A stretch of 64,000 bases of DNA from Euglena gracilis (lineage: Eukaryota; Euglenida; Euglenophyceae; Euglenales): NCBI GenBank assembly GCA_039621445.1, contig CP154954.1, positions 56,504,433 through 56,568,432 of the forward strand. Reading direction: 5' to 3'. Made by a program: the position numbers and the translations under genes. Positions 9,172 through 18,300 of this stretch are shown here, in pieces; position 1 is the first letter of the stretch; each line of letters opens with the position of its first letter. Under the pieces are notes generated by a model. That model did no database searches. It was not told the origin of the DNA and was given only the letters and a program-made list of their open reading frames with translations.

Positions 9172-10276
9172 TCAAACCGACTTGCCAAAACCCACTTCTT
9201 AGGTCGAGTTTTGATTTCCATCGACATTGGGCCAAATTTTCGACCATTTGTTCCATGTTTGGTAAATATGCCGAATGACTTTTCACATGGTCGTTGACCT
9301 TTTTGTATTGGCCCACCATCCTTTTCGATTGGCTTTCCATCTTTTCCACCAAAAATGTTGGAGAACAATGGGTTGGGGTCTTTCCTTTGGGGCAGCTCTC
9401 CACCAACCCACTTTCCACCAATCCATTCACTTGTTTGTGAGTTTCCATTGACTCCTTTTCGCTCATTGGCCAACATTTGCAACGGATCACCCTCCCCTTG
9501 AACTCATCCTTGAGTTCCAAATCACATTGGACGAGTTGACAACACATGCCGGTGCTCGGGAGAGGACCAAAAAATTCCATGTACTTTTCAAGGAGCCCTT
9601 TCAATTCGGGTTCCTTTTCAAAACGGGCTAGGTCACCTTGCAAATCACCATGAAGATTCTCGGTTTCCTTGTCAAACAAACCATCTTTTTGTGGAACGGG
9701 AATTTTTTGCAAAAGTCTTTCATACACCTTGGACAATTCTCGATCCGAAACGGTGAAGGGGGAAGAGGGAGTACCTCGGACTTCCATAGCATCGGCTCCG
9801 GCTCCATTGAACTCCAATTCTTCATTGCTTGAAACCATGGTTGGTAATGGTTGGTAGTCCTTCTCCGTGAAGTCAACTTCAATTGATAATTCGGCTCCAA
9901 CTTCGGTGACACTTGAGAATTTATCCACCTTAAAAAGAGAGTCGTGGGGCAAGGATGAGATTGGTGAAACGGGGGGAGACAACGGGATTTCATCAATATC
10001 CACTTGAATCTCCATTTCCATGCCCTCTACACTCACTTTGGGGTACTTTTTGATTTCATTCACCAAATGCTCCAAATCCCATATCCGACATTTCCTGAAA
10101 ATCCATTTGACCATCTTGGGGTCCAACTCCGAAATTGGGATGCTTTTCGACTTGGAATCCAAAACCGAAACAATTGTATTCCATTGTGGGGCTGGCAATG
10201 CTTTTTCTTGAAAATCGGAACGGTACGTTTCCATGCCATTGGGGACTTGAACTTGGGCAATGGAGAGCTTTTCCAA
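9130..10276 (-). CDS. Pol: acidic spacer and reverse transcriptase N-terminal half
   Basis: About 220 residues of Glu/Asp/Ser/Pro-rich spacer precede the RT fingers. RT features are a KMVGQYKKVNDHV segment and motif A, SKLDLRSGFWQV, near 9190. After that the frame is wrong and motif B is read from the next entry. The start at 10276 is arbitrary, since this is inside a polyprotein. Confidence 0.75.
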
Positions 10277-10285
10277 AATGCGCCT

Positions 10286-10661
10286 CTAATAACAATCTCC
10301 CCAATCAGGGCAAACCAAAACCATCCGGAGAGGTTCCATGGCCACCTTGGTCAAAACTCGGTCGAGGACCGAGAAAGGGGGATTCGCCCACAAAATGGAA
10401 CTTTCCTTTTCTCCAATCCGACTCCAATTAGTAGAAAAATGCGTTATTCGCCCGGGTACAATACCGAGCCTCTTGGAAGTTTCTGTGGTTTGCAAATAGG
10501 TCCACCTCGATGTCAAAATCGTTGATTTCCAAACGAGAAAGAACTTCTTTTTTGACATTGGGGACAAGTGAGTAACTTTCCCTTTTGAAGAGTCGGTAAA
10601 TCCGATGAATCCTTGAACCATCATTTTCCATCAAAGGAAAAAAAAATTTTTCCACGAGCAA
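10286..10661 (-). pseudogene. Pol: DIRS-type methyltransferase-like domain in element G2
   Basis: In two overlapping frames there is EVDLFANHRNFQEARY (10.52-10.46 kb), then STNWSRIGEKESSILWANPPF with NPPF at about 10377-10388, then MVLVCPDWGD near 10310. DLFA..N, then NPPF, then P-x-W is the pattern of the domain found after RNase H in DIRS elements. Here it lies between the protease-like region and RT. The same domain in G1 also precedes RT. Confidence 0.65.
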
Positions 10662-10900
10662 CTTGCAAGGGGGGGGTGTGTCAAAAGACCACCCACTTTT
10701 TCATTGGTCAAAAAATACATGCCCAAAACGGCTTCAAAAGCGTTTGTTTGGATGACCAACGCCTCTTGCTTCAAAATGCTCTCCCCAAATTGGAGAGTGA
10801 GCTCGGCTGTCCCATCCGAAAAAATCATGTCTCCATTTCCAACTTGGATGGGAACAACCAAGTTGCTTTGGCTTTTCTTTCCTCCTTTTGTTTTGTCCAA
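10631..10900 (-). pseudogene. Protease-like fragment of element G2
   Basis: The fragment has 89 residues with an AELTLQFGESIL stretch and VLGMYFL, which resembles the VLGMDFL segment near the end of gypsy retropepsins. A DTG/DSG motif is not clearly seen in this frame, so the protease call rests mainly on this motif and on position between gag and RT. Confidence 0.45.
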
Positions 10901-11655
10901 CGTGTGTCCTCATAATGACCTTACTTCCCACAAAACTTGCACCAAAGAGAAACAGAAAACTGAGGGGGTCCAGGTTGGTTGGGCTGACTTTGCACACCTT
11001 GCACTTGGGAAAAAACCTTGCCTTTGCCCTTGCCTTTGGCAGGACCACTTCCTTTGCTTTTGGGCTCAACTCCTTTGCATTTTCCTTTGCCTTGCACCTG
11101 GGAAAACCCTGAAGGCTTGGAAGATGAAGAAACCTGGGAATCAACCATGGGAAAGTCTCCTTGGGATTTTTGTGGCTGGGGTGTTTCCTGGAGAGTATGC
11201 AGCGAAATTTTCTTTTGAAGATGACGTTCCAACCAATCTTCTTGGGCCTTTTCCAGCAAGCAAACTTTCAAGTCCTCATAAGTTTCTGTCCTCCTTTTGT
11301 TGTACCTGTCTTGTCTCAACTCAGAAAACATCTTGGGGTGAATTTTCTTGGAGAGGTAGAGGTACTTTTCCTGGTCTCCCAAAGCTCCCTTTGACATTCT
11401 GGTTGTCACCTCCTCAAGCTCAACCAACAACCTTTTCACTGTGGCTGGGTCTGGGGTGGCTGAAAGGAACTGGAGATGGTCGAGGGCCTCCCGAAGCGTA
11501 AGGTCGTTATCGAGCTTCGGAAACAGTAAGGACAATGCCAAAAGCACTTTGTCAAGCTGGGGCTGCTCCTCAACAACTTGGGAACAACACATTGGATGAG
11601 CCAATCCAACTGGAAAGCTTCTGGGGCACTTTTCACACTGGAAAGACGCAACCAA
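10870..11655 (-). CDS. Gag C-terminal part with disrupted CCHC zinc knuckle
   Basis: A helical capsid-like region (PKLDNDLTLREALDHLQFL..., RLLVELEEVTTRM) is followed by a Gly/Lys repeat tail (KGKGKGK) and CKFCGK at 10921-10938. The next codon is a stop, then GHYEDT: together this is a CX2CX4HX4C knuckle with a stop inside and the last Cys replaced by Arg. Nucleic-acid binding by such knuckles packages the genomic RNA. The N-terminal part of gag lies in another frame upstream. Confidence 0.65.
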
Positions 11656-11945
11656 CGTTCAAACTCGTTCAAAAAGGCTTCAAGGTCCGAACCATCAAAC
11701 GAACGCAACGGGACAGGAGGTTTTTTGGCTGTCACAGGACTTTCTTTCAACTCCAAGCTACCCTCGAACTTCTCAATCCTCTTCTCCCAAAAAGAGTGGG
11801 GTGTGAACGGGGAAACGAGAGGGGTTGACAAGTCCTTGGACTCGTGGCCGAAGACTCTGAGCTCGAGGTCCTTCAGCTTCTCCTCGATGTCCTGTAGAGT
11901 GGACTGACGCTCAGGCTCTTGTTCAGACGGTGGTGACTCAGTCAT
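11590..11945 (-). CDS. Gag N-terminal part
   Basis: The ATG at 11945 opens MTESPPSEQEPERQS, followed by a Leu/Glu heptad-like segment (DIEEKLKDLELRVFG). An FDGSDLEAFLNEFERWL stretch is typical of the start of a retrotransposon capsid domain. Near 11590 the frame shifts and gag continues in the preceding entry. The start is chosen because it is the first ATG after the primer binding site in this frame. Confidence 0.6.
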
Positions 11946-12234
11946 GGCGGCTCACAGGCTCACGCTATGGCTTTTCACACTTGAGAGGGTTCTCTTTCTT
12001 TGTCTGTCCCCGGGGGTGGGCTTTGTCTGGCTGGCCTTAGTAAAAAGCTTTGACTGGGGGCCAACCACAAAGGAGTGGGTCAGACCGGGTCCAGTCAGGC
12101 GGTCAGAGGGAAGGTGAGAGCGTCTCCTCTGAGGCTCACTTCTCCTCTTGTTGGTCTCGGCGGTGACGCTCCTGCGACGACTTCCGACGACAGCGGCGAC
12201 CACGGGTAGGATAGGACAGCAATTCGAGATTGAG

Positions 12235-12252
12235 GATGCCTTTCTGCTACCA
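12235..12252 (-). promoter_or_regulatory. Primer binding site, initiator tRNA-Met type
   Basis: On the minus strand TGGTAGCAGA is complementary to the 3' end of a eukaryotic initiator tRNA-Met (…TCTGCTACCA) for ten bases. It lies about 290 bp before the gag start, and the sequence just upstream ends in CA plus two spacer bases, as LTRs do. This suggests the 5' LTR of G2 ends at 12255. Confidence 0.55.
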
Positions 12253-12255
12253 ATT

Positions 12256-12772
12256 GTAAAGCTTTCAGTCCTTCTTCTTGGACTCAGCTTGCGTAGTATC
12301 CTCCTTTTTTCGAACTCTCCTCTTCCGTCGACCTTTTCCCAAATCTTACTTTGTGGCGTTTTTACTTCCAATTCACAAGCATAAAACACATTGTGTACAA
12401 AGCATCAAGGCCAGCCTGTGCAGAAAGGCAAGGCATATGTACACCAAAAAAGTACCAGACGTCATAGTAGGAATGGGTAGAGATGGTTGGGCGGTTGGTG
12501 GGGGGGGGGGGCGTTGGGGAAGACTCCTTTGTGGAAGGACCCCCCCCTGAAGGGCACATGGGCCAACTGTGAAGTCAGGATCTTGCACCTTTCTTTTATG
12601 AGCAAAGGGGGTCTCTTTCATCCACTGCCCAGGGAGGGCAGGGGAGGGGAAGGTAGCCAAAGCCACCTTTTCAATCCAGGGGGAAGGACCCCAGTGATGG
12701 GGCCTGTGGAATCACCACACACATTACACCCAGGGTGCCCCATTACAAGGCCCTGCAGGCCAGCATTCCCCA
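12256..12772. other. Probable 5' LTR of G2 and G/C-run spacer
   Basis: I see no gene. The first part should be LTR by position, but no matching 3' LTR was found. Homopolymer C and G runs occur at 12494-12548. Confidence 0.4.
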
Positions 12773-13111
12773 TTGGGTCAAAGCAGGTGCCACCAGAGAG
12801 GTATTAAACCTAATAAGGGAGGGGGTTATGGCAGATATTCACCTCCCCCCTCAGATGTCCTTAAAAGTTCCCTTAAAACCCCCCAAGAAATAATGACTGC
12901 CCGGAAAATTCTGAGAGAATACGAATGTGTAGGGGCTACCAGGCAGATCTCCCCAGAGGAGGCAAAACATTTTGTCCCTTACTTCATAATATCTAAAAAA
13001 GAAGGGGAAAAGACCAAGGAGAGACTGATTTCAGACTGTCGACAGTTAAATCATTATTTCACCCCCAAGAAGTTCAGACTGGAACACATGGGAAACATCT
13101 CCCATACTTAA
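12773..13111 (+). CDS. DIRS-like RT, finger region
   Basis: The segment PYFIISKKEGEKTKERLI (about 12980-13030), followed by SDCRQLNHYF, is the finger and pre-motif A part of RT. The frame stops just before motif A, which continues two bases out of phase. The ATG at 12773 may not be the true start. Confidence 0.7.
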   Translation: MGQSRCHQRGIKPNKGGGYGRYSPPPSDVLKSSLKTPQEIMTARKILREYECVGATRQISPEEAKHFVPYFIISKKEGEKTKERLISDCRQLNHYFTPKKFRLEHMGNISHT

Positions 13112-13560
13112 GAAAAGGTTGGTTCTGTGGAAAGATCGATCTGAAAGATGCCTATTTTCACCTAAAGCCGCACACAGCCTGGAAAAACATGTTTGCAAGC
13201 AAGTGGGGGGGGGAAATTGCAATTTCAAGCTGCATGATTTGGTATAAGCAGCCTTCCACAAAAATTTATGACTCTCATGAGAGTCAGGGAAAGGTAATGG
13301 AGAAAGTAAGGAAACGTAGTTTTTATATACCTGGACGACATTTTGCTGTTAGCCCCCAGCAAAAAGACAGCAACCCAGCGTTTGGCAGAAATGAAAAATG
13401 ATTTCTTACTAGCAGGGTTCAGAATAAACCTCCACAAACCATGTCTGGAACCAACACAGGAAATAGAGAATTTGGGCCAGTGGATGGATTTTTTTAAATA
13501 AAAAAAAGGCCAACTGGAGATTGCACAGGAGAAATTAAAATCCTTAAGAAAGGAAGTAGG
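13105..13560 (+). pseudogene. DIRS-like RT palm, split over frames
   Basis: Motif A is GKIDLKDAYFHL at about 13117-13160. Motif C reads YLDDILLLA with YLDD at 13328-13339, but only in a frame different from the long open one (which shows YIPGRHF). The same shift just before YLDD is seen in the relative at 52.7 kb. Confidence 0.75.
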
Positions 13561-13564
13561 AAAG

Positions 13565-13774
13565 GTGCTGAGAGCACAAAAATTGAGCTGCAGAAAACTC
13601 ATCTCTATTGTGGGGCAAGTCAGAAGCTATTTATTTTCAATGCCTTTTCTCAGGACTCTGACAGATACACTTTGCAAAATGGTGGATTTGCACACCAAGT
13701 GGGGTTTGGACCACACCTTGACCATTCCCCAGGGGGCCAAAGAGCAAATTGTGGAGTTGAAAGCGTTTTTGTAA
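13565..13774 (+). CDS. DIRS-like RT thumb/connection
   Basis: The piece contains SCRKLISIVGQVRSYLF, which matches the thumb segment (…GKLQSV..) before RNase H in DIRS-type RTs. A stop at 13772 separates it from the RNase H frame that starts a few codons later. Confidence 0.6.
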   Translation: MLRAQKLSCRKLISIVGQVRSYLFSMPFLRTLTDTLCKMVDLHTKWGLDHTLTIPQGAKEQIVELKAFL

Positions 13775-13780
13775 CAAGGT

Positions 13781-14050
13781 GTGGGCAGAGCTTTTCAATC
13801 CCAGGCCACTCAGGAACCCTTCTCAGACAGCAGCACCTGGCAATGGGAGGGGGTGCTGGAAAAAGATTCGGGCCAAAAGGTGCAGGATTTTTTGAGGGAC
13901 CTGCATGTCCTTCATATCAATCAAAAAGCGTTGCAGGCTGCAGTGGAAACTGTAAAGGCTTTGGCCAAACCAAAACAAACAATTGTGCTTCATGTGGACA
14001 GCCAGGTGGCTGTCAGTTATTTAACAAAATGGGGTGGCAAAAAGCCATAA
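13781..14050 (+). CDS. DIRS-like RNase H
   Basis: The RNase H fold is recognised by LHVLHINQKALQAAVETV (the glutamate of the usual HIN-KEL is replaced) and by LHVDSQVAVSYLTKWGG, the catalytic-Asp strand (VDNQ/DS) typical of DIRS and related elements. The frame ends at 14048. The last part (VVWVPTTEQLADSLTRE) is in another frame up to about 14165. Confidence 0.7.
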   Translation: MGRAFQSQATQEPFSDSSTWQWEGVLEKDSGQKVQDFLRDLHVLHINQKALQAAVETVKALAKPKQTIVLHVDSQVAVSYLTKWGGKKP

Positions 14051-14488
14051 CTAAATTCCAACCTAAAAAACCTTCTGTATCATTGTCAGGAAAAACAGAT
14101 CAATTTGCAGGTGGTTTGGGTTCCCACAACGGAGCAATTGGCAGACTCCTTGACCAGGGAACAAAAGGACCCAGGGGATTATACCCTAAACCTGAACATC
14201 TTTCATCAAATTCTGCAAAATTTCAGAAAGGACATAACCCCAGAGGAAGACATGTTTTGCACCCCCGGCAAAAAAAATTCCCCAAGTTTGGCAATACCCC
14301 CACCAAGGAGCTTTTCTGGTGGATGCCTTGAAGGCAGATTTGAGGGGCCTCCCCCCATTTTATGCAAACCCTCCCCGGAGCATCATTCCCCAGTGGGTTC
14401 AGATATTAATGTTAAACCCAGACCTAACCAGCCTTTTGATTGTACTCCCCTGGGCTTCGACATCATAGTGGCGCCAATTAATGTCAAT
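14051..14488 (+). pseudogene. RNase H end and methyltransferase-like domain of D1
   Basis: After the VPTTEQLADSLTRE closing motif of RNase H, one frame gives AFLVDALKADLRGLPPFYAN, then PP at 14370-14375, and about 22 residues later LLIVLPWAST before a stop. FYANPP...P-W is the signature of the DIRS adenine-methyltransferase-like domain. Whether this domain is catalytic in any DIRS element is not shown by the sequence. Confidence 0.65.
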
Positions 14489-14631
14489 CAGGCAGCCAGG
14501 CAGCAAAGTTTTACTGATACCTCCCCAATGGGGTCTGTTCACCAACTGCTGGGGGGAGGGGATGCCCCCTCAAGGTAAAATTTGTCCTGCTTGATTATGT
14601 CAGGCAAATATTACAATCCCAGGACGTTTCG

Positions 14632-14943
14632 ATGTCCAGTATCGACACTTACATAAAAAATATTGGAAATGTCAAGACATATGGCTCAGCATTCAGGACA
14701 CTGGTGGGCCAATTGTTGCACAAAGGGGTGCCCCTGCAGGATTGCACAGTCCACAGGATGGCTGAAGCCATCCTAGATCTTGCTGTTCACAGCCTCAACA
14801 CTGCACGAAATGCATATGCAGCAGCATTGTTACTCCCAGGGTTTGGGTCATTGAGATTTTACCCTCTTCCGGCTCCATTGAAAAGAAAATGTAATTCCAA
14901 TGTCTGCAAGTATGCTCATTTTTGTGACCCACTGAACTCCTAA
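14632..14943 (+). CDS. Tyrosine recombinase, N-terminal DNA-binding domain
   Basis: TYGSAFRTLVGQLLH is the SAM-like core-binding start; LLLPGFGSLRF and PLKRKCNSNVCKYAHFCDP follow. A very similar piece, with KRLWNLNLEKYAAFWDP, is encoded on the minus strand near 50.47 kb. The domain holds the element ends during recombination. The catalytic domain follows in other frames. Confidence 0.7.
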   Translation: MSSIDTYIKNIGNVKTYGSAFRTLVGQLLHKGVPLQDCTVHRMAEAILDLAVHSLNTARNAYAAALLLPGFGSLRFYPLPAPLKRKCNSNVCKYAHFCDPLNS

Positions 14944-15460
14944 AAAACATCATCAGGAAATGAAAACCGCTCTCAGAACTATCTGTGAAAGAGCTCAGAA
15001 ACAGACTCATCTTTTGTTGGAGGCTGTTGGCCCTCCACGTGGATCTCGCCAGGACACAGCGAAAAATCAGTTTCGTGGGAGAAATTTTTTCATTTTGTTG
15101 CAAAGGAAAGGATGGCAGTTCCCAAGGTGGGAGGAAATTTTGAATTTGCGGTACACCCCCCTCATAAGCCCCTGGCATTTATTGAAAGAGTATGTGGAAA
15201 GGACAGCCCACATGGTTGGGCACAAAAGTAATTTGTTATGGTCTTTGGATGGTAAAAAGCCCTTGACATCAGAAAGAGTGAATTCCTTACCAAAGAAATT
15301 CTGCAAGAGGGGGGGTGGACACCACCCACTGGAAACCCCACAGCACCAGAGGGGCTGGGGTTTTATAGTGGAAAAATACTGGTTTGCATGTGGAAGAAGT
15401 CAAGCAATTGCATCAGTGGAAAAGCTTTGGGGCCTTCCAAGGTCATTACTTGCGACACCT
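14944..15460 (+). pseudogene. Tyrosine recombinase, catalytic domain
   Basis: A PLISPWHLLKEYV segment (about 15160) and SLDGKKPLTSERVNSL (about 15245) lead to PHSTRGAGV with the HxxR catalytic pair at 15339-15350, a TAG stop three codons on, then VKQLHQWKSFGAF and HYLR with the nucleophilic Tyr codon at 15447-15449. HxxR plus a C-terminal Tyr is diagnostic of the family. The stop between them and a frame change before them make it inactive. Confidence 0.75.
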
Positions 15461-15600
15461 CGGGCTCCGCACTTTGCCATTGTGAGGCCATGCCTTGCCG
15501 GCGAGCAAGGCATGGCCTCACAACGTCTTTGTGCTTCGCCCTCGGTGTCCCTTCCTCCCTTCTCGGTCTGCCTCGAGGGAGTGCGGGACTGGGTGTCGTC
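15450..15600. repeat. Palindromic repeat family P, copy 1
   Basis: GTGAGGCCATGCCTTGC and its reverse complement, four bases apart, form a hairpin at about 15482-15521. It is followed by a CTTTGTGCTTCGCCCTCGG segment and CCTCGAGGGAGT. Other copies lie at 16.07-16.21, 54.49-54.64, 56.56-56.76 and 58.13-58.21 kb. Confidence 0.75.
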
Positions 15601-16229
15601 TCAAAAATTCAAAAATTATGGCCCACACGGGGGCGCACAATACCTCGCCATCTTGCAGACTCCCCCGACCCCCCCGGACTCCCACGACATGGAAGGGGGA
15701 GGAAGGAACCAAGAAGGCGAAGCACAAGAAGATGGTGAGCCCAACCCCCCCACCCGAAAAATCAGCAGAGAAAGAAAAACATCCCAACCAGAAAGGGGGC
15801 CCCCGACCAAGCAGCCCCAACCACCCACCCAGAAACACACCAGAAAGCTTTTTGGGGGGCCCACCACCGGGGGGGGCCCCCAACAAGCGACCATGTGAGA
15901 GGGGGGGGGGCGGGGCCACGACGGTTCAGCTTCGCCAAGGTGTCGGAGCAGACCTCATCATCGCCAACTCCGGCAACAAAGGCGCAGTAAGAAGCACCCC
16001 CCGCGCAGACACAAACACACCAGAACAGAACAGCCGGCAAGGAAAGCAGGACACCATCTTCTTGTGCTTCGCCCTCTAGGTCCCCTCCTCCCCCTTCCTG
16101 TATCTTGGGAGTCCGGGAGCCCAAGGTGTACAATACTCCCTCCAGGAAAACCCACCAGGGAGGAAAGACACCCAGGGCGAAGCACAAAGACCTTGGGTGC
16201 AAGCACCTATGGTCATCCAGGATCCCAAA
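15601..16229. repeat. Diverged family P copies and low-complexity Pro-rich spacer
   Basis: I see no real gene; Pro/Gly-rich frames come from C and G runs. The stretch 16068-16205 carries two facing pieces of family P (TTCGCCCTCTAGGTCCC and GGGCGAAGCACAAAGACCTT). Confidence 0.5.
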
Positions 16230-16312
16230 CCCAGTCACGCCCAGTCACGCCCAGTCACGCCCAGTCACGCCCAGTCACGCCCAGTCACGCCCAGTCACGC
16301 CCAGTCACGCTA
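16230..16312. repeat. Decamer minisatellite CCCAGTCACG, array 1
   Basis: Eight or so near-perfect copies of the ten-base unit CCCAGTCACG lie head to tail, starting right after a TCCCAAA segment. The open frames through it merely repeat a short peptide. Confidence 0.9.
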
Positions 16313-17082
16313 AGAGAAATCCCAGTCATCCAAGCTTCAAGCAGCATGATGCCTAGAATTTCGCAAAGCAACAAAATAAGTGAAAGTGTATCGGGTCTGC
16401 AACTCAGTCATGCAACGCAGTCAGCGACGCCTTGATGGGAATCCCCAAAACCTTGTGGTGGCACTATGGTGTCTGTGCACATTGCCACACCGCACCACAT
16501 ACCTGCATGGCGATTGGGTAGCGGTCGAGGAACCGCAGGAACCAGGACAGCGATACCCTGCTGTCGGAGCCAAAATCGTCCATTAGGATGCAGGGCTGCC
16601 CGGTGTATCCAGTGAACCACATTGCACCGTTGCACCCGTCGCCGTAGAGTCCCAATGCGCTTCTCGATGCTTGCAGAGCGCTTCAGAATCTCCTCGTTCC
16701 TGCACAAGCACATCTAATCAACCAGTCACGCCAAGCAGGCACCTATGGCCCTGCATCGCCCAGCACTGCCCAGCATCATCAGGGGTGCTTGGTCCAGAGG
16801 GAAAGCTGCCGAATTGAAGGGGGAATGGCCGGCAGTGGGGACTGCTGGGGAGGGACAGGCCCGCCCGGGCTCACCGAGGGAGAGATCCTTGGCGGCGTCT
16901 CCCAGCGCAAACGCCACTGACGGGGGGAGGAGCAGGGAGACTCGCCCAGGTTCGCTGGGGGCGGGAGCCTTGGCAGCATCACCTCACAGGTCATTGCCTT
17001 TGCTGTCCACGGGTTGCGCGCATCTCGGCCGTAGGTGCCTGACGCCCAGTCACGTCAAATGACCGCACCTTTCAGGGTCCCA
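16313..17082. other. Spacer between decamer arrays
   Basis: No gene is recognised. A short run of the CAGCATC-type decamer (GCATCGCCCAGCACTGCCC) occurs near 16754, joined to the same GGTGCTTGGTC sequence as at 59.05 kb. Confidence 0.5.
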
Positions 17083-17240
17083 AACCCAGTCACGCCCAGT
17101 CACGCCCAGTCACGCCCAGTCACGCCCAGTCACGCTCAGTCACGGAACCCCACCTATGGGGGTCCTCAAACCCAGTCACGCCCAGTCACGCCCAGTCACG
17201 CCCAGTCACGCCCAGTCACGCTCAGTCACGCCCAGTCATA
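17083..17240. repeat. Decamer minisatellite CCCAGTCACG, arrays 2 and 3
   Basis: Two further arrays of the same unit as at 16.23 kb lie at about 17087-17147 and 17170-17236, split by GGAACCCCACCTATGGGGG. Each array again follows a GGTCC(n)AAA-like lead. Confidence 0.88.
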
Positions 17241-17931
17241 TCATAGGTGCTTGCTTGGGTGTGAGCCCGACCTCCCACCCGTGAAAGAAAATTTGTGCTC
17301 AAAAGCCCCTGGTCAGAAAATGGTCCCCAGTGGCGGAGAGGGGGCCACGGCGCCACGTCGGAGCAGCATCGTCAGCCAATTCCAACGAGGTGGCAACACG
17401 GACTGGGCACAAATGAGAGAAAATGGGGGATCACATGGCAATCTGAACTCTGAATGCACCGAGGTACATGGTCAACAGGTTCATCAATGTGCTGTTTTGT
17501 GATGGATGATTGCGGCGGTCAGTGTGAGAACCAGAAGCTGGTCCAAAAAAGAGGAAGACATCATGGGAACAAGCAACACAGGAAGTTGCCTTCTGCAGCA
17601 AACGTGATTTTGGTGGACCTTGCTTTCCAGTTTTCCACGTGGACTTGGAGAGAAAAAGAACCTCTGGGTTTGCTATGAAATGGAATTTTACTAAAAGAGC
17701 GGAAACACCCCCTGGAGGACTCACTTCAAACAGCTAAACCCAGCACAATCTAAAACTCAAGCAAACCAGCAAAACTCCAAAAGCAGCAAAAAAAATATTT
17801 TGGGTGCAAACTTCATCACCCGACGATTTTTTCCAACCCGGAGGGGATGCCTTGTGCTATGATGTGCCTGCCCACAGCATTTACATCAATCCAGTTGGGG
17901 GTTGGGACTGGTGTTTGGTCCACACCCCCAC
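17241..17931. other. Spacer without recognised feature
   Basis: I see no gene and no clear repeat in this stretch. Confidence 0.4.
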
Positions 17932-18300
17932 CATACATCTCTTTAAGGACCCCAGGGGGGGGGTTGCTGGGCTAGGGCTGGAAATTTGGGCTGGCTAGAA
18001 ATTTGGGCTGGCTAGAAATTTGGGCTGGCCAGCCCGCCCCCCCCCCCCCCGGGGGGGGCTGGGCCCCGGCTGGCACCGGGGCGAGCTGGACTGAAATCGG
18101 AAAAATGTCCTGCAGAACACAATTTTGAAAAAAATGATGCATCTGAAACCCCCCAAAAATGGCCCAAACACCCCCCAAACCCCATTTTTTGGCCACTTTT
18201 GAACACAGTTTTCCAAAAAATTTCTGCGCTTTGCGCCGAAAAATTTGGGGCTGGACCCCCAAAAAGGGGCTGGCTAGCTAGGGCTAGCAGCGTCCTGGGG
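17932..18300 (+). mobile_element. MITE family A, copy A1 (3' truncated)
   Basis: It starts with the terminal sequence CATACATCTCTTTAAGG and carries the family interior, including GATGCATCTGAAACCCCCC and the small hairpin GCGCTTTGCGCCGAA. The other end is missing. The left flank ACCCCCAC has no partner on the right, as expected for a truncated copy. Confidence 0.75.

Larger units (their letters stand above)
6453..12255 (-). mobile_element. Ty3/gypsy-like retrotransposon (element G2), degenerate
   Basis: Reading the minus strand from about 12.25 kb down: primer binding site, gag with a CCHC-type knuckle, protease-like region, DIRS-type methyltransferase-like domain, RT, RNase H, integrase. RT before integrase places it in Ty3/gypsy. 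It shares the unusual methyltransferase-like domain with G1 but its integrase and RT are clearly diverged, and no chromodomain was recognised. Many frameshifts and a stop within the zinc knuckle show it is dead. The outer LTR limits are not proved. Confidence 0.85.
12773..15460 (+). mobile_element. DIRS-like retrotransposon with tyrosine recombinase (element D1), degenerate
   Basis: On the plus strand in order: RT, RNase H, methyltransferase-like domain, tyrosine recombinase. That order and the use of a tyrosine recombinase instead of an integrase define DIRS-type elements. Frames change many times and there is a stop between the recombinase motifs. The element ends exactly where a palindromic repeat (family P) begins. 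A related, rearranged element lies at 49.4-54.4 kb. Confidence 0.85.

Noticed and set aside
16230-17240. CRISPR-like array
   Set aside because: The decamer units are contiguous without unique spacers; it is a minisatellite in a eukaryote.
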